NCBI RefSeq assembly: GCF_002999335.1
Contig: NW_020312124.1
Location: forward strand, 1-64,000
From: Cyclospora cayetanensis
Taxonomy: Eukaryota; Apicomplexa; Conoidasida; Eucoccidiorida; Eimeriidae
Reading direction: 5' to 3'
DNA: 64,000 bases
Made by a program: the position numbers and the translations under genes. Numbering within the stretch: the first letter of the stretch is position 1; each line of letters opens with the position of its first letter. The notes under the pieces were generated by a model. That model saw nothing but the letters and a program-made list of their open reading frames with translations. It was not told where the DNA came from and made no database searches. Of this stretch, positions 11,824 through 22,395 are shown piece after piece.

Positions 11824-12225
11824 TACCATGATGCTATCCTAGGTATGCCGCGGATCACCCCCACAGTTCCGGGCTCTGAAGGATAGGGTGCCAGGAATCT
11901 CTAGAAAAAATCAACTCGTGGTCTTCTCAGCAACGCTTACTTCATCTATAATGGGGTCGATACCTGAGCAATGAGATGCAGAGTCTTCGTGTGAGCGACT
12001 CAGCAGTGCAGTAAGACAATACAGTTCTAAGCATGCATCCCATCTCATTAGCTCCGCAAGTAGTTCTTTATTTAGGATTCAATTTAGGTGTACGCCGAGG
12101 AGCTGCAAGGCCGATCGAATGTCAAGGTTTTAGCGGATGTGCTTAATAATGATGAGCTACAGGCTGGTAACGTGCTGGTCGTCCAGCGCACTACATTGAG
12201 CTAGTCTCCAGATCTGTCTCTAGCT

Positions 12226-13010
12226 GTGTTCCATGGTATCGAAAGGCTCCCATATCATGAAAGGAGACGGAGATGCAGGCAGTTGATTTTCCAAGAAAGG
12301 GTAGAGTTTAGGAATCGACCAGCTCCTTTCGGCAAAACCTTGTGTTTGTGCCAGAAGACGACGAAAGGTGGCGCATTTCCTTTAGCGTTAAGACTCTGGA
12401 AAAAGCATACCGGAAGGCAGAAGTTCCCGACGCCTCATCGGCTAATTACTGAGCAAGTTAGGCGGTCTATTCGGTACTTGGTTTCACAGATATCCCCATT
12501 GACCCAAATGACAGCCCGGCGTTCCACAATCGCTCTCAAAAACTCGAATATATTCGCATGCCGCTAGGCCCTGTTAACGTCCCAGTTGAGCAGCAATGGC
12601 AAGTTAATCCGAATTATCATGAGCCTATCAAGGAGGCTTAGACGGCTGTATATATGGACGACGCCTTGTTCTATAGCCAAAACGTTCAAGGCGATCACCT
12701 ACGCCGCCGCCTTCAGGTCTTACGGAACAAGCAGTGCTACGTATACATTCGCATGCGTTTGTTTCTTTAATCAAAAATTTGTTAGTCGGGCCGCAGGAAC
12801 TGAACCAGAATCGGCAAAAGTTGTAGCAATCAAGCCATGGCCTTTTCCATTACGCACCTGCAAGAACGGCGTACTGTTCTGTGGGTTTGCATCATAGCAT
12901 CGAAGTTATATTCCCGAATCGTCTCAAAGTAATAATCCTCTGTCCGATCTGCAAAAAGCTGCAGTCTATGATCTGGACAGGAAAGGACAGTACTGCAGCA
13001 AGGACGCTTA
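12226..13010 (+). pseudogene. reverse transcriptase remnant
   Basis: Fragments in two or more frames align with the RT fingers and palm. DDERWRISFSVKTLEKAY (about 12358-12411) corresponds to the 'GGWRMCVDYRALNK' block. KLEYIRMPLGPVNVP (about 12540-12584) corresponds to 'YEWLVMPFGLTNAP'. The catalytic box is YMDDALFYS (12651-12677), followed by HLRRRLQVLRNKQCY. The connection end reads AIKPWPFPLRT, and a frame change separates it from the motif resembling 'FLGLANYYRRFI'. Stops and frameshifts remove function. Confidence 0.8.
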
Positions 13011-13104
13011 ATACCCTGCTCACAACTCCTTCGCTACTTGCGTTGCCACATTGTGGGCGGGATTGACTCCGAGCACTCAAATCTAGTGACATGGCTGTGG
13101 GTGT

Positions 13105-13335
13105 AAGCTTCTTATTCTCATGCCTTCACTGCAGCAGAGTAGGGGTATCCAGAACGTAAGAAGAAACTCCTAGGGGTCATCACATGTGATAATACCGTCT
13201 ACATGTGGGCGTCGTCTTGCTCTTCAGACCAACCATCAGTTTCTGATGTACTTTCATAAGAGTTTCAGAGTCCTAATATTTGTAGAGTCATTCACTGGCT
13301 TGAGTGGCTCCTGCAGGACAAATTATGATGAATAA
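13105..13335 (+). pseudogene. Ty3-type RNase H remnant
   Basis: GYPERKKKLLGVIT (about 13139-13180), after an in-frame stop, corresponds to 'RNYPVHEKELLAIV'. SSCSSDQPSVS follows where the 'TDHQSL' block is expected. CRVIHWLEWLLQDK (about 13281-13322) corresponds to 'QARWLEFL'. Frame is kept only over short stretches. Confidence 0.65.
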
Positions 13336-13639
13336 TATAAAGGGCACCCTCAGCGTGATCGTCAATGCCCCCTTGTCACGCCCTACTCCTTCACTATCGT
13401 GCAGTGTAACTGCCCTTGCTTCATGGTTTGGACGGTCATACATCTCTTACTCGTGGCAGCCTCCGCAATGGAAAAGGGTGAATCACTATCACTTGTATTA
13501 CTGTGATTCAAAAAGCGATAACCCCATAACTTGTACATTCCGACCTTCTCCTGTAGTTCCGCTTTGTATGCAGCGTATTAACCTTTTTTAAAGCCATCAT
13601 TGAATTTGCACTAAAGAAAGCCTGGCACGGTCCTTCTGG

Positions 13640-14585
13640 TGCCTGAGAAGCTTTCTGCGGCGGACAAGTATGGACTTTCATACCCAGATTGTCAGCAGTT
13701 GAAGCTCGGAAATTCCTCGAAGCCCAGCCTTCTGCGAAGCCGTCGAGTAACCGAAGGAGCTTTGAATGATCGGACTTTGGACCTTTTTGCTGGACTGCGG
13801 GGGTCAAGGCTGAGGGTAGCATGCCCTTCGTTGCGGACAGGCTCATCAAGTATGTCCATTCCCTCCCTTGATCCAGCTCCTTCACGGCTAAGAATGCCGC
13901 TCAATCACTTTCATATTGTGTATGAAAGCTCCATGCGTTCCATAGGAGTATCATTGTGGACAAAATATAAAGTTTAGAAAGTGCATTCTGGCGTGTCTTC
14001 ATGGTCCAGCTACGCAGGGACCACAATATGACCACTCCTAGCCATCATTATGTGGACAAGTCAAACGCGTTATCTGCATTCTTCCACAGTGCCTGATATT
14101 ATAGTCCCACAGATATTCTATTGCTCTGCTTGATTTACTTGTTTGTTTTGAGGCGGCTCAGAATACGGCAGTACACTCGCCTACCCGTTGGTTTCCCTTA
14201 TTTCCTGGTCTTCAACGACGAGCTCCTCTCAGATCCAGGCCTGGAAGTGGTAGTTTGCGATCAGCACCCACCCTTCAAATTGGCCGCTTTTAGAAAACAG
14301 CGGGCTAGTGCGCGCGCATGCGTGGCCAGAACTCAAGGAATACAAGCGCGGAGTTACTATATGCTTCGGTCGGCTCGGTCTTTTTGAGCATAGATTTTTG
14401 GTCCTGGTGCTTGGTAGGCTCCACGAGACGCAAAAGAAGGTAAACGGAAACGGACGCACAAGTTTGCCGCCAGGTGGCTAGAAACGTTTGCGATTCGGTC
14501 ACGAACAAATACTTTTTAATACTCCATAGATTTCCGTATAAGCTGGAGCTGCCACAGATTCATCAATGTTGGCTTCCTCGCGATT
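13640..14585 (+). pseudogene. Ty3-type integrase remnant
   Basis: YPDCQQLKLG (13681-13710) resembles the second half of the HHCC zinc finger, with the first Cys replaced by Tyr. MPFVADRLIKYVHSLP (13821-13868) matches the start of the catalytic core ('VVVDRLTKMAHFIP'). A C-terminal segment reads HKFAARWLETFAI and, in another frame, YKLELPQIHQCW. Together these match the GPY/F module ('KLAPRFIGPFKI ... YRLELP'), near 14457-14575. Disrupted by stops and frame changes. Confidence 0.65.
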
Positions 14586-16894
14586 TGAAAACTCCCTGAA
14601 TTATTAGCAGATCCTGGCACGCAGGCAAATGACCCATGTAGGGACGGATAATTCACACGGAGCCAGGAAAGTGCTGAGTTTCTAGTGCCAGTGAGCACCA
14701 AGGGCCCGCTAGGCGGAACGTTCTAAAATAATTGGATGGGAAAGGCCAGCTTTAGTGCATAACGGAGGATCAGTTGGGGATGTTTTGGCTTGCGGGAGAA
14801 TTTGTGGACTTTTATGGCTACAACGCTAATCTCGATGGAACGTACTCCTTGTGTTCCTTGGTAATTGTTCTTTTCCCGCGAATTTTCGCCCATAGATTTG
14901 TCCTTATCTGTTAAAATTGGGAAAAGTGTTCCTGTTGATATTGAAGTGGTGTCCTCTATACTTATATTTATGCGCAGCATTCGGAGGCATGTTGTCTCTA
15001 CATTTTTAAATGCCTCCTTTGGGGCCTCAGAGCTGGCTTTGCTGCATGCACCGGCGTAAACTGGCATGCAGGTATTGCTTTATGAGACGCGGGGGTACTG
15101 CTGGACTAGTGCACATTTTGAGTTCCTCTACACGCTGATCTTGTCACGTTTTTTGCCGTAGTGGCAGGCTCACACATTTCAGCGCTTCGACAACAGCGAG
15201 AGACAACTAGGTCTCGGTCAATGGTCCCTAGCCCGTTCCTTGCTAATGTATTTGCCTGACTTCCTGCTCCCTTTAGCTCATCTGTGGACTCGCGCATCTG
15301 CTGTTCTCATTTGCGTTGTTTTGCCGTTCCTGCCTTTTTAGAGTGGTGATGTGGCGGTACTTGTACCATTGTCCTGGACTCAGCTGTTTTTGTTGTACAG
15401 GTATGGAACGAGAGGGTGAGATTGTTGAAAAGGTGGGAACTAAAGGAGTAGGGGGCTAAGCTTCACTTCGACACTTTCTACTACAGTAGCCGTATCTAAA
15501 TAAAAAGCAGAAAACAATCGAGGAATTTGCTTACTTGCTTGTATGTCTTGTTTACTGCAACGTACAGTGAACTCGATACAAGAAGACGCAATGCTGGATG
15601 CATGAGCGTTAACTGCTAGGTGGAACTAGCTGTGAGTGCTCGGGGTGCCTACAGGGCACGGGCAGGGGGAGGCGGGATTTTTATGCAAAACACTAGGTGA
15701 CTTATCGTCGAGTCTGTATCGAGTTTGCAGTTAGGTGTTTCCCTGCTGAGGCCTTAGATAGAGTGCTACACTAAACATTCTAAAGGTGAAAGTTATGCCG
15801 TGGGTGCAAGCTTGACGAGCTGCTCGAAGCTCGAAGTCACGGGGGAGGGATCTTCGCTGACCGGAAAGGCACTCACTTGAGCACCGCTGGGAGGTGTTGA
15901 GGCCTGCCACTGCTACTCAACCGCTCACTCGCAGTGCGTTGCGTGTGTATCGATCGGTGCAGCTAGTTTTGCACTGCTATGCAGCCACGCTGTCAGAACA
16001 TCGACCGGGTGCAGTGTACACGCATTCGGGACTCACCATGCACTTTTTTTCGTAGAATACTGCAGCCTTATGCACGTAGCCGAGTGCACAGCAGTGACTG
16101 CTCACTGTGGCGGTCTGCACGAAGCCAGCGCTAGCCGAAAGTCGTGCTTGTTCTCCAGGACCACTGGTCGTGCTCTGCTCCTAGGCAGATCCCAAGAACC
16201 CATGGCTGCCGAAGAGGCCCCTGTGGAGCAGCTCATGATGCACAGCAGCTGCTGTAAATTTTGCTCAAGCTCGTTCTGGTGCTGCAGTCGCTTGCCGACA
16301 CCGAAGCGGAAGCAGCACCGCCAAGGTGTAGAATGTCAAGGTGGAATCAATGCCGTGGACACGGCCGGAAGTGTTTTTCAGGTGTGAGCGTACTACACAG
16401 CCATGCGTCTGAATTCTTAGTGTTCAATCAAGAAAATGAATAGCTCGCAAGGCTATAGGAGTCGAGCAAACACAAATTCTGGGGGGCCTCCGTATCTCCG
16501 GAAGAGTGGCTGCTGGTGTGCCACTCTTGCTGCCGCTCTTGCAGCCGCACCAGCAGCATGCGTGAATAGAGTCAAAGCTGTAGCTTCATGCTGCTGCAGC
16601 AGCAGAAGCTACAGAAGCACCTGCTGCCGCGGGCGCCTCTTGGCAACAGCAGCAGCAGCACGACTGACTACACCTTGCGCTTTCTTTGGAAACTAGCAGC
16701 AGCAGCATCACGCTGTCTAGCATCTGTCTCGCGTGCTAGTAAGCGATGCCTTGCATATCAACAGGCCTGGTTTTTGCCGCGCCTGCTAGAGGGGCGGTGC
16801 CAGGCTAGCAGCCACTACTGTGCCAGCAAGGGTAACGGCTGCAGAAGCCACATGCGCGGAAGTCGAAGGAAGTTGCAACTCGGATTTTATCCCT
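14586..16894. other. gene-poor region downstream of the Ty3-like element
   Basis: No gene supported. The first 1.5 kb is CAG-free and may hold the rest of the element, including a decayed 3' LTR, but no repeat partner was found upstream. From about 16.2 kb CAG/CTG runs return; this part probably contains the 3' UTR of the SEC12-like gene. Confidence 0.4.
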
Positions 16895-17563
16895 TCATAA
16901 CTCGTCATGAGGGCTTTCCGCATGACCTCGGGGCCCGGGTGGCGGCTGCTGTTGCGTGGTGGGCTGAGGCTGGTGTAGCGACACCTCGGCATCTGCGGAT
17001 GAATCCGCATTCTGGTGCTGCTGCAGCAGTGTGTCTGAGAGAAGGTCCCGCAGAGTTGCCTCATAGTTGCCAGAGGCAAGGGCTTGCTGCCGCAGCAGCA
17101 GCAGCTGCTGTCCAGTGTACAGGACATGCTGCAGCGCCACGATGACAGCAGCGAGAAAGAGCAACCCCCCCAGGAAGAAGCAGCAGCAGCAGCCCGAAAC
17201 ACGCAGCAGCGGTCGAGGCGATGTATCCAACACCTATGCAAGCCCATATCCACAACACAAGCACAGCGGCTTAAACGAGAGCAGCAGCTCAGAATACACC
17301 GTAGGCAACTCAGTCACACTGTCCACCAACCAAGAGCGACGCCTCACTGCAACAGAGTAATCCGCGCTGGTTGATACCAGCACCATTCCATTCTCGATAA
17401 AGCATAGGCCAGTCGCCGGTAGCTCGTGTGCCGCCGCTTTGCCCAATTGGGTCAGCCTAATACATGCATACACATATATATATATATATATACACATACA
17501 TATACATATATATACATGCATACACACACATTCAAATACACACACATATATATATATATACAT

Positions 17564-17618
<55 letters not shown>

Positions 17619-20600
17619 CACAGACACACAGGCCAGGCCATATTTCAACGGTTGACGGTCGAAAGAAACCTTTCGTGCGTGCAATCGGAAGGGCTAGTGA
17701 GAAGCCTATTTCCCTAGTATTCTTGAAGCCGCCGGAGTTTGAGAGGTCTCAACTAGAGCAGCAGCTTGGAGCAGACGGTAGGCAATTTAGCCACAATCTC
17801 GAGCACTCAAGAGAAGCCGCCATCAGGGTGTCTTGCAGTACAGCATCGTGGGAGGGGTTTAAATTTGGGAAGGCTTGCCTTCTATCAAAGACCTTGCAGC
17901 TTCCATTGGCGAGGCCGATAGCGATCCTCTGCTGATCGTCAGAAACTGCGAGCTGGCAGCAGGGTGAAGAGGAATCGCAGCATACAGCGCATACCTCCTG
18001 TAGCTTTGCTGCTTGTGGCGCTGCCGCTGTTGGTGAGGCTCGTGCTGCAGCTGCAGGGAGATCCTCAACCTTCTTGTCGCTGCTCGCTGGAGGCGTTCCC
18101 GCTTCCAGGGTTACCACTGCCCTGCGAAGAAGAACGCAGAGATGCGATATCCGGACTGTCTGTCCATCTATCTCTCTTTCTCTCTCGAGGAAAAGCCTGG
18201 AAAGCAGCGCCTCACCCACCCTGCGCGCCAGCCAGACCCCATTGGCAGCAACAGCACCAGAAGCAGCCTCTGAAGAACTAAAGCTGCACGAGAGGCTGAG
18301 GCTTACCAGCCAAAGAGGAAGGAAGGGCCTCTCGCATCGCTGGCAACGGCAATAAGGCGCTTTTGAGAAGATCCTGCCTGGTGCTGGCCTCTTAGAAACC
18401 TGATGAGCCAAAGAGCAATCGGCGGCAGCGGCAGAAATGGATTGGAACCGAGAACAAGTGCAAAAGCACAACGACAACAACTGACTTTCCGATGGGCATG
18501 GGAACGTTAAGGACACGAACACACAGACAAGGGAGCCGAATTCACGGGATGCGGCAGAGAGAGAGATCGCCAAAGAAATTAGAGCGAGAAGCAAGTGCCC
18601 TTGAAATTTTTTGCAGCATCGCAGCAGGCAAATCATGCATCTCTCTTCTCCTTTTCGCAGCGAGCACACCGAGCTGCCGCCCCCCTTCCCCCCTTCTAAA
18701 CGAGATGCAGTCGAATCCTGGCATGTTTATCTTTCGCCCTCTTGTTCATCGGCTGCTGAGAAGACAAATCTATCAAGTGCCAAGAAGGGCACAATTTTCA
18801 CGCTCCAAACCTCGAGCTCCCAACTCTGAAGCCTCCCACGCGGCGGCTCATGCGCCCTCGCCTCTTCTAAACTCGCCCTAAGAGACTCCTGATAGGTCGA
18901 ATTTTCCGTGACTCAAATTCTACAGCACATCCTGAGCCGTAGATCCTTCCCACGCGCTTGGACCCCACTGGCCTCGCGATCCCCCGGTGCCGCAGACTTT
19001 CTCACAGTCATACGCACCTGCAGCAACGGACGTTGAGCGTCTGCTTGCTATTTCTAGGATGAGAAACCTGATGAGAGAGCAGCAGCTCCTGGCCTCTCCA
19101 GTCCCAAAGACACAGGCGACCATCGCCTCCACAGGAAGCCACCTGAAGGGGAAAGGACAGATTTCCGCAAACAGAAGAAGCGCGCATGCATCTGGATGTG
19201 CGCCAGGAGGAGGCTCGGTATTCCTTTTTCCCCGTTCGCGGCATTCCTAAGGGCGCTGCAGCGGACGATATACGCCTGCGGCTCCAAGAAAAAGAATTAA
19301 GCGATAGACTGCATCGTTTGGCCTCAGTGCACGCGGCATGAGCCGCAGACAAATCAATAGACCAAGCAGATAAGCACAAACAGACGCCAGATGCAACTCG
19401 CTGAATAAAGAATGCTGGAAGAAGATAATTCTATTGAAGATTACGAGCTGGGAGTCTTCGCTCATCGAGACGTCCTTGATATCACCCTGATGGCCTCTCA
19501 GTTCCGCCATTAATTCTGTGCGAATTTTTTGCTGGGGTTGTTGCTGCTCGCCACCCCCTGCCTCGGTGCTCTGGGGATCCTCGTTAAAAACCCTCCATAC
19601 GCTGCTCCGTCACAGAGCGCCACAGCAAAACATCTGTGCAGTCATCAGCCTTTGAAAGGTGCCTTGCCTTCGCTTCCTCGCCATGGGGTAGCATCCACAC
19701 ATGCAAGTTTCGCTGCAGCAGAGATTTCGCCTCTCCCCTTCTTCCCCTCCACCCCAGCCACGCGCCATTCGCTCAACCCCAGACTTCTTACTGCTCCCTT
19801 TGCACGCTTGGAAGAAAGACGCACAGGACTCCACAACAACCGAATGCTGCAATCTTACCGGATGATTCTATCTTCGCCTCCAGCGACAACATACTCGCCC
19901 GTTGGGGAGAACCTGGCAACAATCTGCGGCACAGAATTTAGCGCAGCGTGAAGCTTTGGGCTATGTGTATTTTTCAAAGAGAGAAAGAGAGATACCACTT
20001 TTCTCTCTGCGGACACCTCCTTAAATACTTACGCCCCCACCCACGTGTGAACCTGTGCCTTGAACTTCTGAAACCCCTTTTCTTCCTTTGTGCAGTTTTC
20101 TGTCGCTACCTCCTACTGTGCAAGAGCGTCACTTCGTTGGTGCTTTGCCTCCGGAAGGCTGGATAATGAACTGTCCGCTTACGAGTCGTTTGGATGCCGT
20201 TTCTGCTCCAAATCTGTGCACCACCTTCAGCCTGCGGATTCACAGGCTTGAGTGTGTGCATGCAAGTGCATGTGCATGTATGTGCATGTATGTGCATGTG
20301 CATGTGCATGTGCATGTATGAGTATATGCAGGTTCATGTATTGGTATCTGTGTTTGCTTGTGTGTGCGTGTGAATGCACAGAAGGAGCCTAAAACCTTGA
20401 GTCTGCCAGGGCTGGCCGCTGTTTACATCTGTTTGAGGTCATAAAAACGAGCTTCTTGCTTCTCGGACAGATTTAGAAGCTGCAACGCTCAGAGAGAGGG
20501 GTCACCAGAGCGCTGCAGACTTGTACGCTGCGCCAGGAACCTGCTTAGGCGCAAAGCTTACCCCAGGTTTGTATCCGCCTTTATGAGAACGCACTCTTTG

Positions 20601-21783
20601 TCACTGCAGCCGCAAAAGAGGCTGGCCTGCGCATTGCGTTAAAAGATGCAATAACGAAGAGAGCAGCTGTTGGCTGTACTTGTCCTACGGCTCCCATACT
20701 TCCCCTCTCTACGCTTTCACTATGTGCTTGTGTGTGTTGGCCTCTCTCATCCTCTACCGCTTCTCACGAGCGCCCTGGCATACTGCAGAGGAAGCGACAT
20801 CTACAGTCGAGACGCCAGAGACACCTCATTCCTTGAGGCTCACGTGCTTGTTGTGGTTTAGAGAGTCGATGACGCCTCCAGACGCCACCGAATCAAAGGT
20901 AACTAACTTCTTGGTCTCCGCACTGTATCTGTGCAGCTCCTGCGGCAAAGAACACACGCAGAGCTTGAGTAACATGTGCGTCTGCTGAAGGACGAAATGC
21001 ATGGTGTATAGCATTTGAAGTGAGAGAAACATATAGAACACCGGGCAGATTATGCGGTACAGCGCTTACACATGGAGGGGAGAAGAAACCTTGCACAAGC
21101 CGAGAGAGGGAGTCATACATTATAAAGATTGATCGATCATTTATTTTGTTTGGCATGCATTGTACATATTATATATATGTATATACTTAGAGTATTATTG
21201 AAGCATAATAATTCAAGGAACAAGAGATGAAACGTGGAGCTTGCATTTGCTCCTCCGCTTGTCCCCCTAGCTCCCGCCATTCTGTTTTCATACTCCCGCT
21301 CTCCCGGTGTATTTGTATTTCGCCCCATTTTTGCCTCTCTCGAATTAATAAGGAACGCTTGGTCGTGGTCTCAGTGCTAGTAGGCGTGCAGGTGCCTTAG
21401 GATCCACGCCTTAGGGTTTGACAGACAGACGGACCAGCTGATCCTCGATTCCATAGTCTTTGCCTCCGCCTCCGCCCGAGGTGATGATGAAGTTTCCGTC
21501 GCTGGCCGCCTATAAAAAGAGCAAAAGGTGGCATGGGAGGGCTGAAAGAGAGCCTAAAGAGAGAGGGAGGGAGAAAAAAAGGAGGTGTACTACAGGGACA
21601 AGCCGGGGAACCGGAAATCGAAGTGGGAAGCGGGGGGAGCAGAACAGAACGAGGGGGGCATTAGGCACCGCATGGAGGACTTATGGGAGCAGAAATGCAA
21701 AGGCCAGGGAAGAGAATAAAGTGACAAGAAGAACAAACCGAATAAATTGGGTAGTCGAGGTATGACACGGCCGGCTTGGTCAT
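16895..21783 (-). CDS. SEC12: SEC12/PREB-like guanine nucleotide exchange factor with C-terminal HDEL, 12 exons
   Basis: Predicted ER type II membrane GEF that loads Sar1 with GTP to start COPII coat assembly. Exons: 21783-21739, 21509-21435, 20939-20844, 20626-20562, 20231-20183, 19923-19859, 19601-19445, 19142-19018, 18399-18307, 18121-~17797, 17456-17300, 17233-16895. Phases agree throughout except the uncertain end of exon 10. The N-terminus [15 protein letters not shown] joins [13 protein letters not shown], the Gly-rich loop of the Sec12 propeller. WD blades follow: [48 protein letters not shown], the family-specific RCCRF, and [13 protein letters not shown]. One hydrophobic segment ([20 protein letters not shown]) precedes a tail of about 75 residues ending PHDEL. 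The tail would be lumenal, so HDEL is an ER retrieval signal. About 530 residues. Confidence 0.85.
17462..17622. repeat. (TA)n/(CA)n microsatellite in SEC12-like intron 10
   Basis: Long ATATAT tracts mixed with ACACAT units between exons 10 and 11. Frames across it give Ile/Tyr/His-rich artefacts on both strands. Confidence 0.9.
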
Positions 21784-22395
21784 CTTGAAAAGCAACGCGC
21801 AGAGCCGAGGAACGAACAGGAGGAAGACGGCACTCCTTCTTGATCGGTTTGCTTTGTTTCTGGACCTCTCTCTCTTCTTATGAACCACGGAATGAAACGA
21901 GAAAGCAACCGAGCTGCACACGGTGAGCACTTCTGCATGTGTAGCCGGAGAGAAAGTGGGCAACCGCGGTAAATATCTCGCTCCGATGTGTCCCTTCAAG
22001 CGCCAAATAAAGTAACACCATCACAAATGAGGCATATATTGGCGAAACGATGGAAAACGCGCTATTCAATTCCACAGAGGCTGCCAGGGCTGGATTTTGT
22101 CTTTCACACGATCCTCAGGGCCCCGTGGTGCGGCGGCAGCCGTAGCAGTGCTGCCTGTTCTTTCCAAACAGTTTACCCAGGAGTGAAAGCTGACGAGCCT
22201 GGGTTTAAAAGTAGCAGTAATAATAGCTCTGTGCCTTCGACAGCTATGCTTTTTTGTCGGGGTCTACATGGAACGAGTTGTGTCTTCCACGACGCCGCCA
22301 GGTGACCTTCGAATTCCAATGAAATAACTTGATAGTCACGAAAAGGTAACATGCTCTCCATCGCGGCCCCTGCAGGGTGATCTGGAAGATATGGG
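21784..22395. promoter_or_regulatory. divergent promoter interval, SEC12-like (-) and ODA docking gene (+)
   Basis: The two start codons are 612 bases apart and point outwards, so both promoters must lie here or in 5' introns. No specific box was identified. Confidence 0.5.

Larger units (their letters stand above)
11824..14585 (+). mobile_element. decayed Ty3/gypsy-like (chromovirus-type) retrotransposon, pol region
   Basis: Pol domains occur in Ty3/gypsy order on the plus strand but in shifting frames with stops: the end of a retropepsin (HDAILGMP, 11827-11850), reverse transcriptase with YMDD (12651-12662), RNase H (about 13105-13335), integrase (about 13640-14585). RT before RNase H before integrase excludes Ty1/copia order. 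Every domain has at least one frameshift or stop, so the copy is dead. No flanking LTR pair or target-site duplication could be recognised by eye; the limits given are only those of recognisable coding sequence. Chromovirus-like elements are known from Eimeria genomes. Confidence 0.8.

Noticed and set aside
10400..15900. Matching LTR pair around the Ty3-like element
   Set aside because: Compared both flanks by eye and found no convincing direct repeat; a self-alignment is needed before claiming one.
16588..17145. 185-codon plus-strand frame
   Set aside because: Antisense to the last exon of the SEC12-like gene, whose membrane span and HDEL read on the minus strand with matching splice phases.
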